DNA of 64,000 nt, taken from NCBI RefSeq assembly GCF_030680185.1, contig NZ_JAUXVZ010000035.1, positions 62,001 to 126,000 of the forward strand, given 5' to 3'. Under the pieces are notes generated by a model that saw nothing but the letters and a program-made list of their open reading frames with translations, searched no databases and was not told where the DNA came from. The first letter of the stretch is position 1. The number at the start of each line of letters is the position of its first letter. Below, piece by piece: positions 26,477 to 35,341 of the stretch. Made by a program: the position numbers and the translations under genes. Source of the stretch: Phenylobacterium sp. (GTDB lineage: Bacteria > Pseudomonadota > Alphaproteobacteria > Caulobacterales > Caulobacteraceae).

Positions 26477-27417
26477 GCGCGCACACCGCCGAGGGCTGGG
26501 TGGAGGCCTTTCTGGAGATGATGGCCGTCGAGCGGGCGGCGGCGCGCAACACCCTGACGGCCTATGGCAAGGACCTGACCGACGCCCAGGGCTTCCTGGC
26601 CGGGCAGGGGACCAGCCTCGCCGACGCCGCAGCCGAAGATATCGAAGCCTATTTCGCTGAGCTCGGCGCCCGGGGCCTGGCGCCCGCGACGGCGGCCCGC
26701 CGCCGGGCCAGCGTGCGTCAGTTCTACCGCTTCGTCCTGGGGGAGGGCTGGCGGGCCGATGATCCGTCCCGTCGGGTAGACGCGCCCCGCAAAGGCCGAC
26801 CCTTGCCCCGGGTGCTCAGCCGGGCCGAGGTGGACGCCCTGATCGCTGCGGCCGCAGCCCGGGACGGCGCCCAGGGCCTGCGCCTGGCCTGCATGGTCGA
26901 GCTGCTCTACGCCTCGGGCCTGCGAGTCTCGGAGTTGACCGCGCTGCCTCTGGCGATCCTGGCCCGCGATCCGGCCTATCTGATCGTCAAGGGCAAGGGC
27001 GGCAAGGAGCGGCTGGCGCCTTTGAACGCCGCCGCGCGCACGGCGGTGAAGGCCTATCTGGAGGTCCGCAAGACCTTCCTGCCCAAGGGCGACTTGGCCA
27101 ATCCCTGGCTCTTTCCCTCCCGCGGCAAGGGCGGCCGGCTGACGCCGCGGCGGTTGGGCCAGTTGCTGGACGAGGCCGCCCGGGACGCCGGCGTCGATCC
27201 GGCGCGGGTCAGCCCCCACGTCCTGCGCCACGCCTTCGCTACGCACCTGCTGGAGGGCGGGGCCGATCTGCGGGTGGTCCAGACCTTGCTCGGCCATGCC
27301 GATATCGCCACGACCCAGATCTATACCCACCTCGCCAGCGATCACCTGCGCGAGGTGGTGGAAACCAAACACCCATTGGGGCGTAAGCTGAATGCAGTCC
27401 GACCTCGCGGGTCTTGA
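26473..27417 (+). CDS. xerD: site-specific tyrosine recombinase XerD
   Basis: 314 residues from ATG 26473. With XerC it resolves chromosome dimers at dif during division. The N-terminal SAM-like core-binding domain spans about residues 5-95 (FLEMMAVERAAARNTLTAYGKDL). The catalytic residues are Arg in YASGLRVSEL, Lys in KGKGGKERL, His-x-x-Arg in SPHVLRHAFATHLLEGGADLRVVQTLLGH, and nucleophile Tyr in TTQIYTHLA. It overlaps the MscS gene downstream by 26 bases. Confidence 0.95.
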   Translation: MSAHTAEGWVEAFLEMMAVERAAARNTLTAYGKDLTDAQGFLAGQGTSLADAAAEDIEAYFAELGARGLAPATAARRRASVRQFYRFVLGEGWRADDPSRRVDAPRKGRPLPRVLSRAEVDALIAAAAARDGAQGLRLACMVELLYASGLRVSELTALPLAILARDPAYLIVKGKGGKERLAPLNAAARTAVKAYLEVRKTFLPKGDLANPWLFPSRGKGGRLTPRRLGQLLDEAARDAGVDPARVSPHVLRHAFATHLLEGGADLRVVQTLLGHADIATTQIYTHLASDHLREVVETKHPLGRKLNAVRPRGS

Positions 27418-28438
27418 GACCTTCATCCTCTTCACGATCGGCCGGACGCCGGTGACCCTGGGCGGGGTGATCGCAGGCGCCGTCGTGATCATCGTCGCCT
27501 TCATCCTGGCCTGGGCCGCGGGCCAGGGCCTTCGGCGGGTTCGCGCCCGGGCCCGCTATGGCAGCTCGGCCCTGTTCATCGTCGAGAAGCTGGTCACCTA
27601 CGGCGTGGTCATTGTCGGCATGATCGCCGGCCTGTCGACCGTGGGCCTGGACTTCTCGTCCCTGGCCATCTTCGCCGGCGCTATCGGCGTAGGGGTCGGC
27701 CTGGGTCTGCAGGGGGTGGTGAAGGAGTTCGTCTCCGGTCTGGTCCTGATCTTCGACCGGGTGGTCAACATCGGCGACTATGTGGAACTGGAAGGCGGCC
27801 AGCGCGGTCAGGTGCAGGAGATCGGCCCCCGGGCCACCCGCATCCGCAACAACGACAATGTCGACATCATAGTCCCCAATTCGCATCTGATCGAAGGGAC
27901 GCTGGTGAACTGGACCCTGCACGGGGCGACCCGCCGGATCCACATTCCCTTTGCGGTCGCCTATGGGGCGGACAAGGACAAGGTGCGCGACGCCGTGCTG
28001 GCCGCCGCCCGGGCCTTGCCGTTCACCCTGCCCGAGAGCGACGCGCACAAGTCGCAGGTGTGGCTGGTGGGCTTCGGCGATTCGGCCCTGAACTTCGAAC
28101 TGCTGGTCTGGCCCGACCTCAACGCGGCCAAGCGTCCGAACGGCATGCTGGCGGCCTATACCTGGGCTATCGACGACGCCCTGCGGGCCGCCAACATCGA
28201 AATCCCCTATCCGCAACAGGACCTCCGCATCCGCAGCTTCTTCGGCCACGAAGGCGAGGGCGCCCTGGAATCCCTGGGCCTCAAGACGCCGCACGCTGCG
28301 GTCCCGGTCGAGCCGCCACCGGCCTCCGTCAATGACGCGGCCGAGGATGTGTCCCGGCCGCTACCGGAGCCTGAGCCCGAACCCGATACCGAGGCCCAGC
28401 CCACTACCGCGCCGCCGGACGTGGCCGGCCCGCCCTGA
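27392..28438 (+). CDS. MscS-family mechanosensitive channel with proline-rich tail
   Basis: 348 residues. Three membrane segments (VTLGGVIAGAVVIIVAFILAW; LVTYGVVIVGMIAGLSTVGL; the pore helix SLAIFAGAIGVGVGLGLQGVVKEF) are followed by the beta domain FDRVVNIGDYVELEGGQRGQVQEIGPRATRIRNNDNVDIIVPNS, matching canonical MscS-like channels. The last ~45 residues are an acidic/proline-rich tail (PEPEPEPDTEAQPTT) not seen in E. coli MscS. It differs from the MscS homologue at 11772, so the window holds two channel types. The start overlaps xerD. Confidence 0.92.
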   Translation: MQSDLAGLETFILFTIGRTPVTLGGVIAGAVVIIVAFILAWAAGQGLRRVRARARYGSSALFIVEKLVTYGVVIVGMIAGLSTVGLDFSSLAIFAGAIGVGVGLGLQGVVKEFVSGLVLIFDRVVNIGDYVELEGGQRGQVQEIGPRATRIRNNDNVDIIVPNSHLIEGTLVNWTLHGATRRIHIPFAVAYGADKDKVRDAVLAAARALPFTLPESDAHKSQVWLVGFGDSALNFELLVWPDLNAAKRPNGMLAAYTWAIDDALRAANIEIPYPQQDLRIRSFFGHEGEGALESLGLKTPHAAVPVEPPPASVNDAAEDVSRPLPEPEPEPDTEAQPTTAPPDVAGPP

Positions 28439-28493
28439 CCCTCCGCTGGAACGCCCTATAGGCGCCGCCCATTCCCCTGGGACGCGGGCGCCC

Positions 28494-28521
28494 TTGTGAC
28501 GGGGGTGGTTCCCGCCTAACT
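28494..28521 (+). promoter_or_regulatory. candidate housekeeping promoter for accA
   Basis: TTGTGA (28494-28499), a 16-base spacer and CTAACT (28516-28521) lie 38 bases before the accA start. They resemble the Caulobacter sigma-73 pattern TTGAC/GCTANAWC. This is a motif match only. Confidence 0.4.
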
Positions 28522-28559
28522 TCCGGCGCTTCGCGCACAGCCAAGGACAAGACACCTCG

Positions 28560-29519
28560 ATGGCAGCCCATTATCTCGAGTTTGAGCGCCCCATCGCCGA
28601 GCTCGAAGCCAAGATCGAGGAACTCCAGCGCCTTTCCGAGACGGCGGAAGGCGGCGCCATGGACGCCGAGATCGCCGCTCTGCGGGCGCGGGCGGCGGAG
28701 TTTCGCGTCAAGGCCTACGCCAATCTCGACCCCTGGCAGAAAATGCAGGTGGCTCGACACCCTGAGCGACCGCACTTCGTCAACTATGCCGAAGGCCTGA
28801 TCGAGGCCTTTGTCGAGCTGCGGGGCGACCGCAAGTACGCCGACGACCAGGCGCTGGTCGGCGGCGTCGGCCGGTTCCGCGGCCGGCCCGTGGTGATCAT
28901 GGGTCACGAAAAGGGTCACGACACCGCCAGCCGGGTGAAGCACAATTTCGGCTCGGCTCGGCCCGAAGGCTACCGCAAGGCCATCCGCCTGATGGACATG
29001 GCCGAGAACTTCAACATGCCGGTCATCAGCATCATCGATTCGGCCGGCGCATATCCTGGCGTGGGCAGCGAAGAGCGCGGCGTGGCCGAGGCGATCGCCC
29101 GTTCGACCCAGCGGTGCCTGACCCTCAGCGTGCCGATGGTGTGCCTGATCACGGGCGAAGGCATGTCCGGCGGCGCCATCGCCATCGCGGCGGGCAACCG
29201 GGTGCTGATCCTGGAGCACGCCGTCTATTCGGTGATCTCCCCGGAGGGCGCCAACTCCATCCTCTGGCGCGGCTCGCGCACCGCCGAGGAAGCGGCCAAG
29301 GCGATGAAGATCACCGCCCACGACCTGCTGAAGCGCAAGATCGTCGACCGCATCGTGCCCGAACCCCCCGGCGGCGCCCATTCCGACCCGGCCGCGATGT
29401 TGCAGATCGCGGGCGACGTGCTGGAAGAGGAACTCGACGCCCTCGAAGGCCTGACCCCGGACCAGCTGCGGGCGGCCCGCTCCGAGCGCTTCTACGCCAT
29501 CGGCCGCTCGGGTCTCTGA
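28560..29519 (+). CDS. accA: acetyl-CoA carboxylase carboxyltransferase subunit alpha
   Basis: 319 residues, full length. With AccD it moves the carboxyl group from biotin to acetyl-CoA, the committed step of fatty acid synthesis. It has the N-terminal helical segment LEFERPIAELEAKIEELQRLS, the core LVGGVGRFRGRPVVIMGHEKG, FGSARPEGYRKAIRLMDMAENF and the GEGMSGGAIAIAAGNRVLILEHAVYSVISPEGANSILW region typical of AccA. It stands alone; accD is not nearby, as is usual. Confidence 0.97.
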   Translation: MAAHYLEFERPIAELEAKIEELQRLSETAEGGAMDAEIAALRARAAEFRVKAYANLDPWQKMQVARHPERPHFVNYAEGLIEAFVELRGDRKYADDQALVGGVGRFRGRPVVIMGHEKGHDTASRVKHNFGSARPEGYRKAIRLMDMAENFNMPVISIIDSAGAYPGVGSEERGVAEAIARSTQRCLTLSVPMVCLITGEGMSGGAIAIAAGNRVLILEHAVYSVISPEGANSILWRGSRTAEEAAKAMKITAHDLLKRKIVDRIVPEPPGGAHSDPAAMLQIAGDVLEEELDALEGLTPDQLRAARSERFYAIGRSGL

Positions 29520-29574
29520 GGCGCGGGGCGCCCGCCCACGGCCGATTGCGAAGGCGTCTCACGGCACGGCTTGC

Positions 29575-29589
29575 CTGAACGGCGTTCAG
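29575..29589. promoter_or_regulatory. palindrome TGAAC-N3-GTTCA upstream of the nitronate monooxygenase-like gene
   Basis: CTGAAC-GGC-GTTCAG is a perfect 6-3-6 inverted repeat lying 38 bases before the start at 29628. The same half-sites with the same spacing recur at 37615-37627 before an old yellow enzyme gene. It is a candidate binding site for a dimeric regulator. Confidence 0.5.
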
Positions 29590-29597
29590 CGGCTTGA

Positions 29598-30623
<1,026 letters not shown>

Positions 30624-30716
30624 CGCCCGCCGTTCCAAGCCGAGGGCGATCACAAGCTTGGCCGCCAGGCCGACCCGTGTAATCTGGACGGCCCCCAAGC
30701 CATAGTCTGATCGCCC

Positions 30717-32399
30717 TTGTCCCCTTCCGCCGCGCCGAAAGCTGACGCTGCTCAGCTGATCGAGACCATCTACGCCGTAGCCGCGCGGCCGGAGCGGTGG
30801 GAGGAGATCATCGCCGCCGTGGGGGCCGCGCCGGAGGGCGGGCCGGAGGCCGACGCGGCCCTGGCCAATCTCCGGGGCCTGGAAGACGCTCAGCCTGGGG
30901 GCAAGCCGGACCTCGGCGTGATCCTGCTGTCGCCGACGGGCGGGGTGGTCGGCTGGAACAGCGCGGGCGAGGCGGTGTTTCGCGATCGCCTGGGGGTGGT
31001 CGAAAGCCGGGGCCTGCGCTTCTTCAATCCGTCCAACCATGAGGCTCTGGCCCATGCCCGGGCGCGGCTGGCGGAGTCCCGCGCCAATCAGGTGATCGTC
31101 AAGTTCGTCCAGGCCGAGGACGACGATCCGCACTTCGCCTATATGGCGCCGCTGTCGGCGACGCCGGCCGAGATGATCATCGATATTCCAGGCGCCGATC
31201 GCGCCTCGGCGGCCCTGATCTTCCCGGCGGTGGAGGCCACCGACCACCTCTGGCGCACGATCCGGGAAAGCTTTGGCCTCACCCCGGCCGAGACGCGGCT
31301 GGCGGCGCGGTTGAAGGACGGCCTGACGCTGAAGGAGTCGGCGGAGGACCTGAACGTCTCGCTCAACACCGTGCGCAACCAGCTGCGCGCGGTGTTCGAG
31401 AAGATGGGCCTCAACCGCCAGAGCGACCTGGTCCGGGCCCTGGCTCAACTCAGCGCGCTGTCGTCCTCGCTGCAGTCGGCGGCGCCGGCCACCATCGCCG
31501 CCACCGAGGCCGGCGCCCTGGCGTCTGCGCCACCTGTGCTGACCCACCGCCTGGCCGACGGCCGCGCGCTCGCCTACCGGGCCTATGGAGATCCCGGGGG
31601 GCAGGCCTGCATGATGGTCCACCAGGGCCTGGGCTCCAGTCTCCTGCCGCGGGGCACCGACCGGCTCGCCCGTGACCTGGGCCTCCACATCATCTGCGCC
31701 GAACGCCCGGGCACGGGCCGTTCCGATCCCCAGCCGGAGCCCAGCTTCGCCACCATCGCCGAGGATCTCGTCGACCTGACGAACGCGCTTGGCCTGAAGC
31801 GGGTGCGCATCGCGGCGTTCATGAACGGCGTGGCGTTCGCCCTGGCCTATGCCGACGCGCTGGGGCCGCGGGCCGAGCGTCTTCTGCTGGCCTCGGGTCG
31901 CCCGACCGGCGTCGAGCCCGAGACAGAGCGTGACCGAAGCCATCCCGTCATCCTGCTGCGCCGACGCATGGCGCGGTCAGCCTGGGCGGTCGGGCCGCTC
32001 TATGCCCTGCTGCGTCGCAGGCTCTCGTTCCGGCAGGTGGAGACCATGGTGCGCACGGCGGCCTCGGCGCCCAGCGACGGCGCCTATCTGCGCAGTCATC
32101 CCGACGTGATGACCTACGTCTACGACTATATGAGCGAGTGCCTGAGCCGCAGCTCCAAAGGGGCGGCGCGCGAACTGATGCTCTGCACCCACACCCAGCG
32201 TCTGGACCTGCAGCGCCTGACCGCGCCGATCAGCGTCTGGTACGGCGCCGACGATCCCGGCGGCTCGCCCGAGCGCATGCTGGCCTGGCTGGGCCGCCCC
32301 TGTGCGGAGGTGCGCGTGGTCCCAGGGGTGGGACACTATCTCGCCCACAAGCACTGGCCCGACATCCTGGCCTGGCTGGCGGCCGATGACGTCTCTTAG
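30717..32399 (+). CDS. LuxR-type HTH regulator fused to an alpha/beta hydrolase fold lacking its nucleophile
   Basis: 560 residues from TTG 30717; no strong ribosome site, but the conserved LIETIYAVAARPERWEEII segment begins at residue 14, so this start is needed. Domains: a PAS-like sensor (about 14-170), a LuxR/GerE HTH (about 185-245: FGLTPAETRLAARLKDGLTLKESAEDLNVSLNTVRNQL), a linker, and an alpha/beta hydrolase domain (about 275-555). The hydrolase keeps the acid (GADDPGG, D512/D513) and the His (VPGVGHYLA, H540). The nucleophile elbow reads A-F-M369-N-G instead of G-x-S-x-G, so it is probably inactive and acts as a small-molecule sensor. It is a soluble transcription factor; targets unknown. 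The 3' end overlaps the convergent aldolase gene by four bases. Confidence 0.88.
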   Translation: MSPSAAPKADAAQLIETIYAVAARPERWEEIIAAVGAAPEGGPEADAALANLRGLEDAQPGGKPDLGVILLSPTGGVVGWNSAGEAVFRDRLGVVESRGLRFFNPSNHEALAHARARLAESRANQVIVKFVQAEDDDPHFAYMAPLSATPAEMIIDIPGADRASAALIFPAVEATDHLWRTIRESFGLTPAETRLAARLKDGLTLKESAEDLNVSLNTVRNQLRAVFEKMGLNRQSDLVRALAQLSALSSSLQSAAPATIAATEAGALASAPPVLTHRLADGRALAYRAYGDPGGQACMMVHQGLGSSLLPRGTDRLARDLGLHIICAERPGTGRSDPQPEPSFATIAEDLVDLTNALGLKRVRIAAFMNGVAFALAYADALGPRAERLLLASGRPTGVEPETERDRSHPVILLRRRMARSAWAVGPLYALLRRRLSFRQVETMVRTAASAPSDGAYLRSHPDVMTYVYDYMSECLSRSSKGAARELMLCTHTQRLDLQRLTAPISVWYGADDPGGSPERMLAWLGRPCAEVRVVPGVGHYLAHKHWPDILAWLAADDVS

Positions 32400-33409
32400 G
32401 GAAGGACGTCCTTGAGGGCTGCGATCAGGGTTTCAATGGCCTCAGGCGTCGTGGCCCAGGAGCACATGAACCGCACCGAGCCGTCGATGAAGCGATAGAC
32501 GAACCAGCCACTGGCCTGCAGCCGCTTCAGGGTCGGCTCGTCCATCTCCACGAAGACGGCGTTGGCCTCGACCGGGTGGCGCAGGGGCAGCGGCATGAGC
32601 TCGGCCAGGCGCCTGGCCATGGCGTTGGCGTGGGCGGCGCGGTCCACAAAGGCGCCGCTCTCCAGCATGCCGACGAAGGGGGCGGCGTAGAAGCGGCTCT
32701 TGGACGGCAACTGGCCCGACTGCTTCAGGCGCGCGTCGAAGCGGGGAATGAGGTCCTTGCGGAAGATGACGATCGCCTCGGCCGGCGTCATGCCCGCCTT
32801 GGTCCCGCCGATCACCAGCAGATCCACGCCGAGGCCGGCGATGGTCTTGAGGTCGAAGCCGGCCGCCGCGGCGTTGGCCAGCCGCGCGCCGTCCAGATGG
32901 ACGCCATAGCCGCGCTCACGGACAGGCCCGGTGAGCGCCGCAAGGTCGGCGGCCGCATAGACCGTGCCGTACTCGGTGGCGTTGGTCAGCGACAGGGCTG
33001 CAGGCGGCTGGGCGTGGGCGCTTTCGGCCCGCGCCAGGGCGGTGTGCAGCGCCTCCGGCTCGATCCGCCCTGAAGGCCCCTCCAGGCCCTGGATCGCCAG
33101 GCCGTGGCCGAAGAAGCCCGGGGCGCCGGTCTCGTCGGTGGCGACATGGGAGTCCCGGTGGGCCAGGACCCCTTCGAAGGGCCGCGCCAGCGCCGCCAGG
33201 CAGATGGAGTTGGCGGCCGTGCCGGAGGTGACGAAGCGGACCTCGGCGTCGGCGTCCAGCATCGCCCGGATCAGGTCGGCGGCCCGGGCCGTGGTCTCGT
33301 CCGAGCCATAGCTGGCGGCGAAGCCCGAATTGGCGGCGGTCATTGCGGCCATGGCCTCTGGCGCAGCCGGCGCGGTGTTGTCGGAGGCGAAGTCGTAGCG
33401 GGCGATCAT
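32396..33409 (-). CDS. low-specificity L-threonine aldolase family enzyme
   Basis: 337 residues. This PLP-dependent fold-type I enzyme cleaves threonine or allo-threonine to glycine and acetaldehyde. It begins with FASDNTAPAAPEAMAAM, a family marker. The PLP ring contact is in VHLDGARLANA (D173) and the Schiff-base lysine is K204 in GGTKAGMTPAEA. EVRFVTSGTAANSICL provides phosphate contacts. It overlaps the epoxide hydrolase stop by four bases (ATGA), so the two are coupled. Confidence 0.9.
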   Translation of the reverse strand: MIARYDFASDNTAPAAPEAMAAMTAANSGFAASYGSDETTARAADLIRAMLDADAEVRFVTSGTAANSICLAALARPFEGVLAHRDSHVATDETGAPGFFGHGLAIQGLEGPSGRIEPEALHTALARAESAHAQPPAALSLTNATEYGTVYAAADLAALTGPVRERGYGVHLDGARLANAAAAGFDLKTIAGLGVDLLVIGGTKAGMTPAEAIVIFRKDLIPRFDARLKQSGQLPSKSRFYAAPFVGMLESGAFVDRAAHANAMARRLAELMPLPLRHPVEANAVFVEMDEPTLKRLQASGWFVYRFIDGSVRFMCSWATTPEAIETLIAALKDVLP

Positions 33410-34572
33410 CCCGCCGTTCTACCCCACGCCCGCACGTCGTCCACAAAGAGATCAGGTTCTTCCATGGCGGCGAAATGGCCGCCGCTCGGCATGTCGGTCC
33501 AGCGCACGATATTGTAGCCGCGGTCGGCGAAGGAGCGGGGCGGGGCGGGGTAGAGGGCCTCGCCGGGGAAGTTGGCGAAGGCGGTCGGCGTCTCGCACCG
33601 CTGGCCCGGCTGCAGGGCGACACCGCCCTCCTCCAGCATGCCGCGATAGTACCAGGCGCCGGTCGCGAAGCTGTCGGTCATCACATAGAGCATGATGTTG
33701 GTCAGCAGCTGGTCGCGGGAATAGACCGCGTCGAAGGGCTTGGTCCGCAGGTCCGACCAGTCGTGGAACCGCTCGGCGATCCAGGCGGCCTGGCCCACCG
33801 GGTTCGAGGCGCCCAGCCAGGCCAGGGACTGGGGCTTGGAGGCCTGCAGCCGGAAATAGGCGCCCATGACGTCCATCATGCCGGCCTGACGGGTCATCCA
33901 GGCGGTCTCTTCCGGCGTCTGCGGTCCGCCCGGCGCGCGGAAGGCCATCATGTTCAGGTGGATGGCTCGGGCGTGGGCGGCGTGATCGAGCCCCAGCCAG
34001 GAGGTGATCATCGACCCCCAGTCGCCGCCCTGCGCCAGATAGGTCGAATAGCCAAGCACATCGGTCATCAGGGTGTTGAACAGCCGCGCCGTGCTCCGCT
34101 GGCCCATGGGGCGCGAGGGCTTGGATGAGAATCCGAAGCCCGGCAGGGAGGGGATGACGAGATCAAAGGCGTCGGCCGGATCGCCTCCAAACCGCGACGG
34201 GAAGGCCAGCTTCTCGATCACGCCCCAGAACTCGTAGTGCGAGCCCGGCCAGCCGTGGGACATCAGCAGCGGGCGCTTGCCGCCAGCCTCGCCCACCACA
34301 TGGACGAAGTGCAGGTCGAAATCCTCCACCCGGGCGGTGAACTGCGGGAAGCGGTTGAGTTCGGCCACCGCGGCGCGCCAGTCATAGGCGCCTGTCCAGT
34401 GGTCGCAGAGGCCCTTCAGCCAGGCCCCGTCGCAGCCATAGGCCCAGCCGTCGGGGACCTCGGGGATCGGCGGCCACTCATAGTTGGCCACCTTGTCCAG
34501 CACGGCGCCGACGCGGGCCTCGTCCCAACGGACTTCGAACGGTTTCACCTGGCTCACGGCGCGCTCCCTCAT
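33406..34572 (-). CDS. epoxide hydrolase (EHN-type, alpha/beta fold)
   Basis: 388 residues from ATG 34572; GTG 34557 has a better-spaced AGGGAG and is an alternative. The N-terminal EHN domain (about 1-105) is followed by an alpha/beta hydrolase. The oxyanion motif HGWPGS is at 106-111, the nucleophile is Asp184 in GGDWGSM, and the catalytic His is in SGGHFAAMEEPDLF. It hydrolyses epoxides to diols and resembles bacterial relatives of microsomal epoxide hydrolase. It follows the TetR gene by 53 bases and is coupled to the aldolase gene. Confidence 0.9.
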   Translation of the reverse strand: MRERAVSQVKPFEVRWDEARVGAVLDKVANYEWPPIPEVPDGWAYGCDGAWLKGLCDHWTGAYDWRAAVAELNRFPQFTARVEDFDLHFVHVVGEAGGKRPLLMSHGWPGSHYEFWGVIEKLAFPSRFGGDPADAFDLVIPSLPGFGFSSKPSRPMGQRSTARLFNTLMTDVLGYSTYLAQGGDWGSMITSWLGLDHAAHARAIHLNMMAFRAPGGPQTPEETAWMTRQAGMMDVMGAYFRLQASKPQSLAWLGASNPVGQAAWIAERFHDWSDLRTKPFDAVYSRDQLLTNIMLYVMTDSFATGAWYYRGMLEEGGVALQPGQRCETPTAFANFPGEALYPAPPRSFADRGYNIVRWTDMPSGGHFAAMEEPDLFVDDVRAWGRTAG

Positions 34573-34625
34573 GGCTTCTTATGGGGCGAGGGTGCCCGGC
34601 TTGACCTTGGGCGCGTCAAGGCCGA

Positions 34626-35225
34626 TCAGGCGGCCGGGCGCAGCCCCCGCGATATGGCCGGAATGACCTCGGCGATCAGCTTGCGTGCGCCGCCAGACGG
34701 CAGCTTGCCGACCATTTCCAGCACGATGCAGCCGTGGGTCGAAGCCCAGAACATCTCGCCGATCCGCACCGGGTCGCCCGCCAGATGGCCGGACTCCACC
34801 AGGCTGCGCACATATTGGCTCATGGTCTGCCGCGCCCGGCCAGCCGCGCGGGCCAGCTCCGGATAGTCGACCTCGTTGGGCTGATACATGTCGAACATCA
34901 GCTTGTAGGTCTGAGGATGTTCGAAGGCGAAGGTGACATAGGCCTCGCCCACCGCAGCCCCCTTGGCCCGGGCGTCGCCGGGCTGGGCGTAGGCCGCCTC
35001 CAGGGCCTCGGCGAACCGGTCGAAGCCGGCGGTGCGCACCGCGGCCAGGATGTCGTCCTTGTCCTTGAAATAGCGATAGGGGGTCATGGGGCTGACCCCG
35101 AGCGCCGAGGCCAGCTGGCGCATGGTCACCGCTTCTGGCCCCTTTTGCGCGAACAGCTGCTCGGCCACCTCGCACAGCCGGTCACGGAAATCGGCGACGT
35201 CGGACTCGGAAAGGATGCGGGGCAT
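34626..35225 (-). CDS. TetR-family regulator
   Basis: 199 residues. The HTH spans about residues 10-60 (RDRLCEVAEQLFAQKGPEAVTMRQLASALGVSPMTPYRYFKDKDDIL). The C-terminal domain has FEHPQTYKLMFDMYQPNEVDYPEL, seen in TetR proteins of lipid or xenobiotic catabolism (WHG/TetR_C-like). It is the first gene of a co-directional run with epoxide hydrolase and threonine aldolase and is preceded by a 6-1-6 palindrome, so autoregulation is likely. Confidence 0.9.
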   Translation of the reverse strand: MPRILSESDVADFRDRLCEVAEQLFAQKGPEAVTMRQLASALGVSPMTPYRYFKDKDDILAAVRTAGFDRFAEALEAAYAQPGDARAKGAAVGEAYVTFAFEHPQTYKLMFDMYQPNEVDYPELARAAGRARQTMSQYVRSLVESGHLAGDPVRIGEMFWASTHGCIVLEMVGKLPSGGARKLIAEVIPAISRGLRPAA

Positions 35226-35270
35226 CGGGCTCGCAGGACTGGCTGATCAGCAGGGGTGTGACCCCCTCAC

Positions 35271-35290
35271 TGTTACATTTACGTCGTAAA
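35271..35290 (-). promoter_or_regulatory. candidate TetR operator
   Basis: TTTACG-T-CGTAAA (35278-35290) is a perfect 6-1-6 palindrome 53 bases before the TetR start. It is fused to TGTTACATT (35271-35279), a 9-mer that recurs at 39531 before the DsbB-like gene. It is AT-rich against its surroundings. Confidence 0.5.
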
Positions 35291-35341
35291 ATCAACCTGC
35301 ATCGCCTGCGGCCCGCCGCCGCGCCGTGTCGTGGCCGCCGC

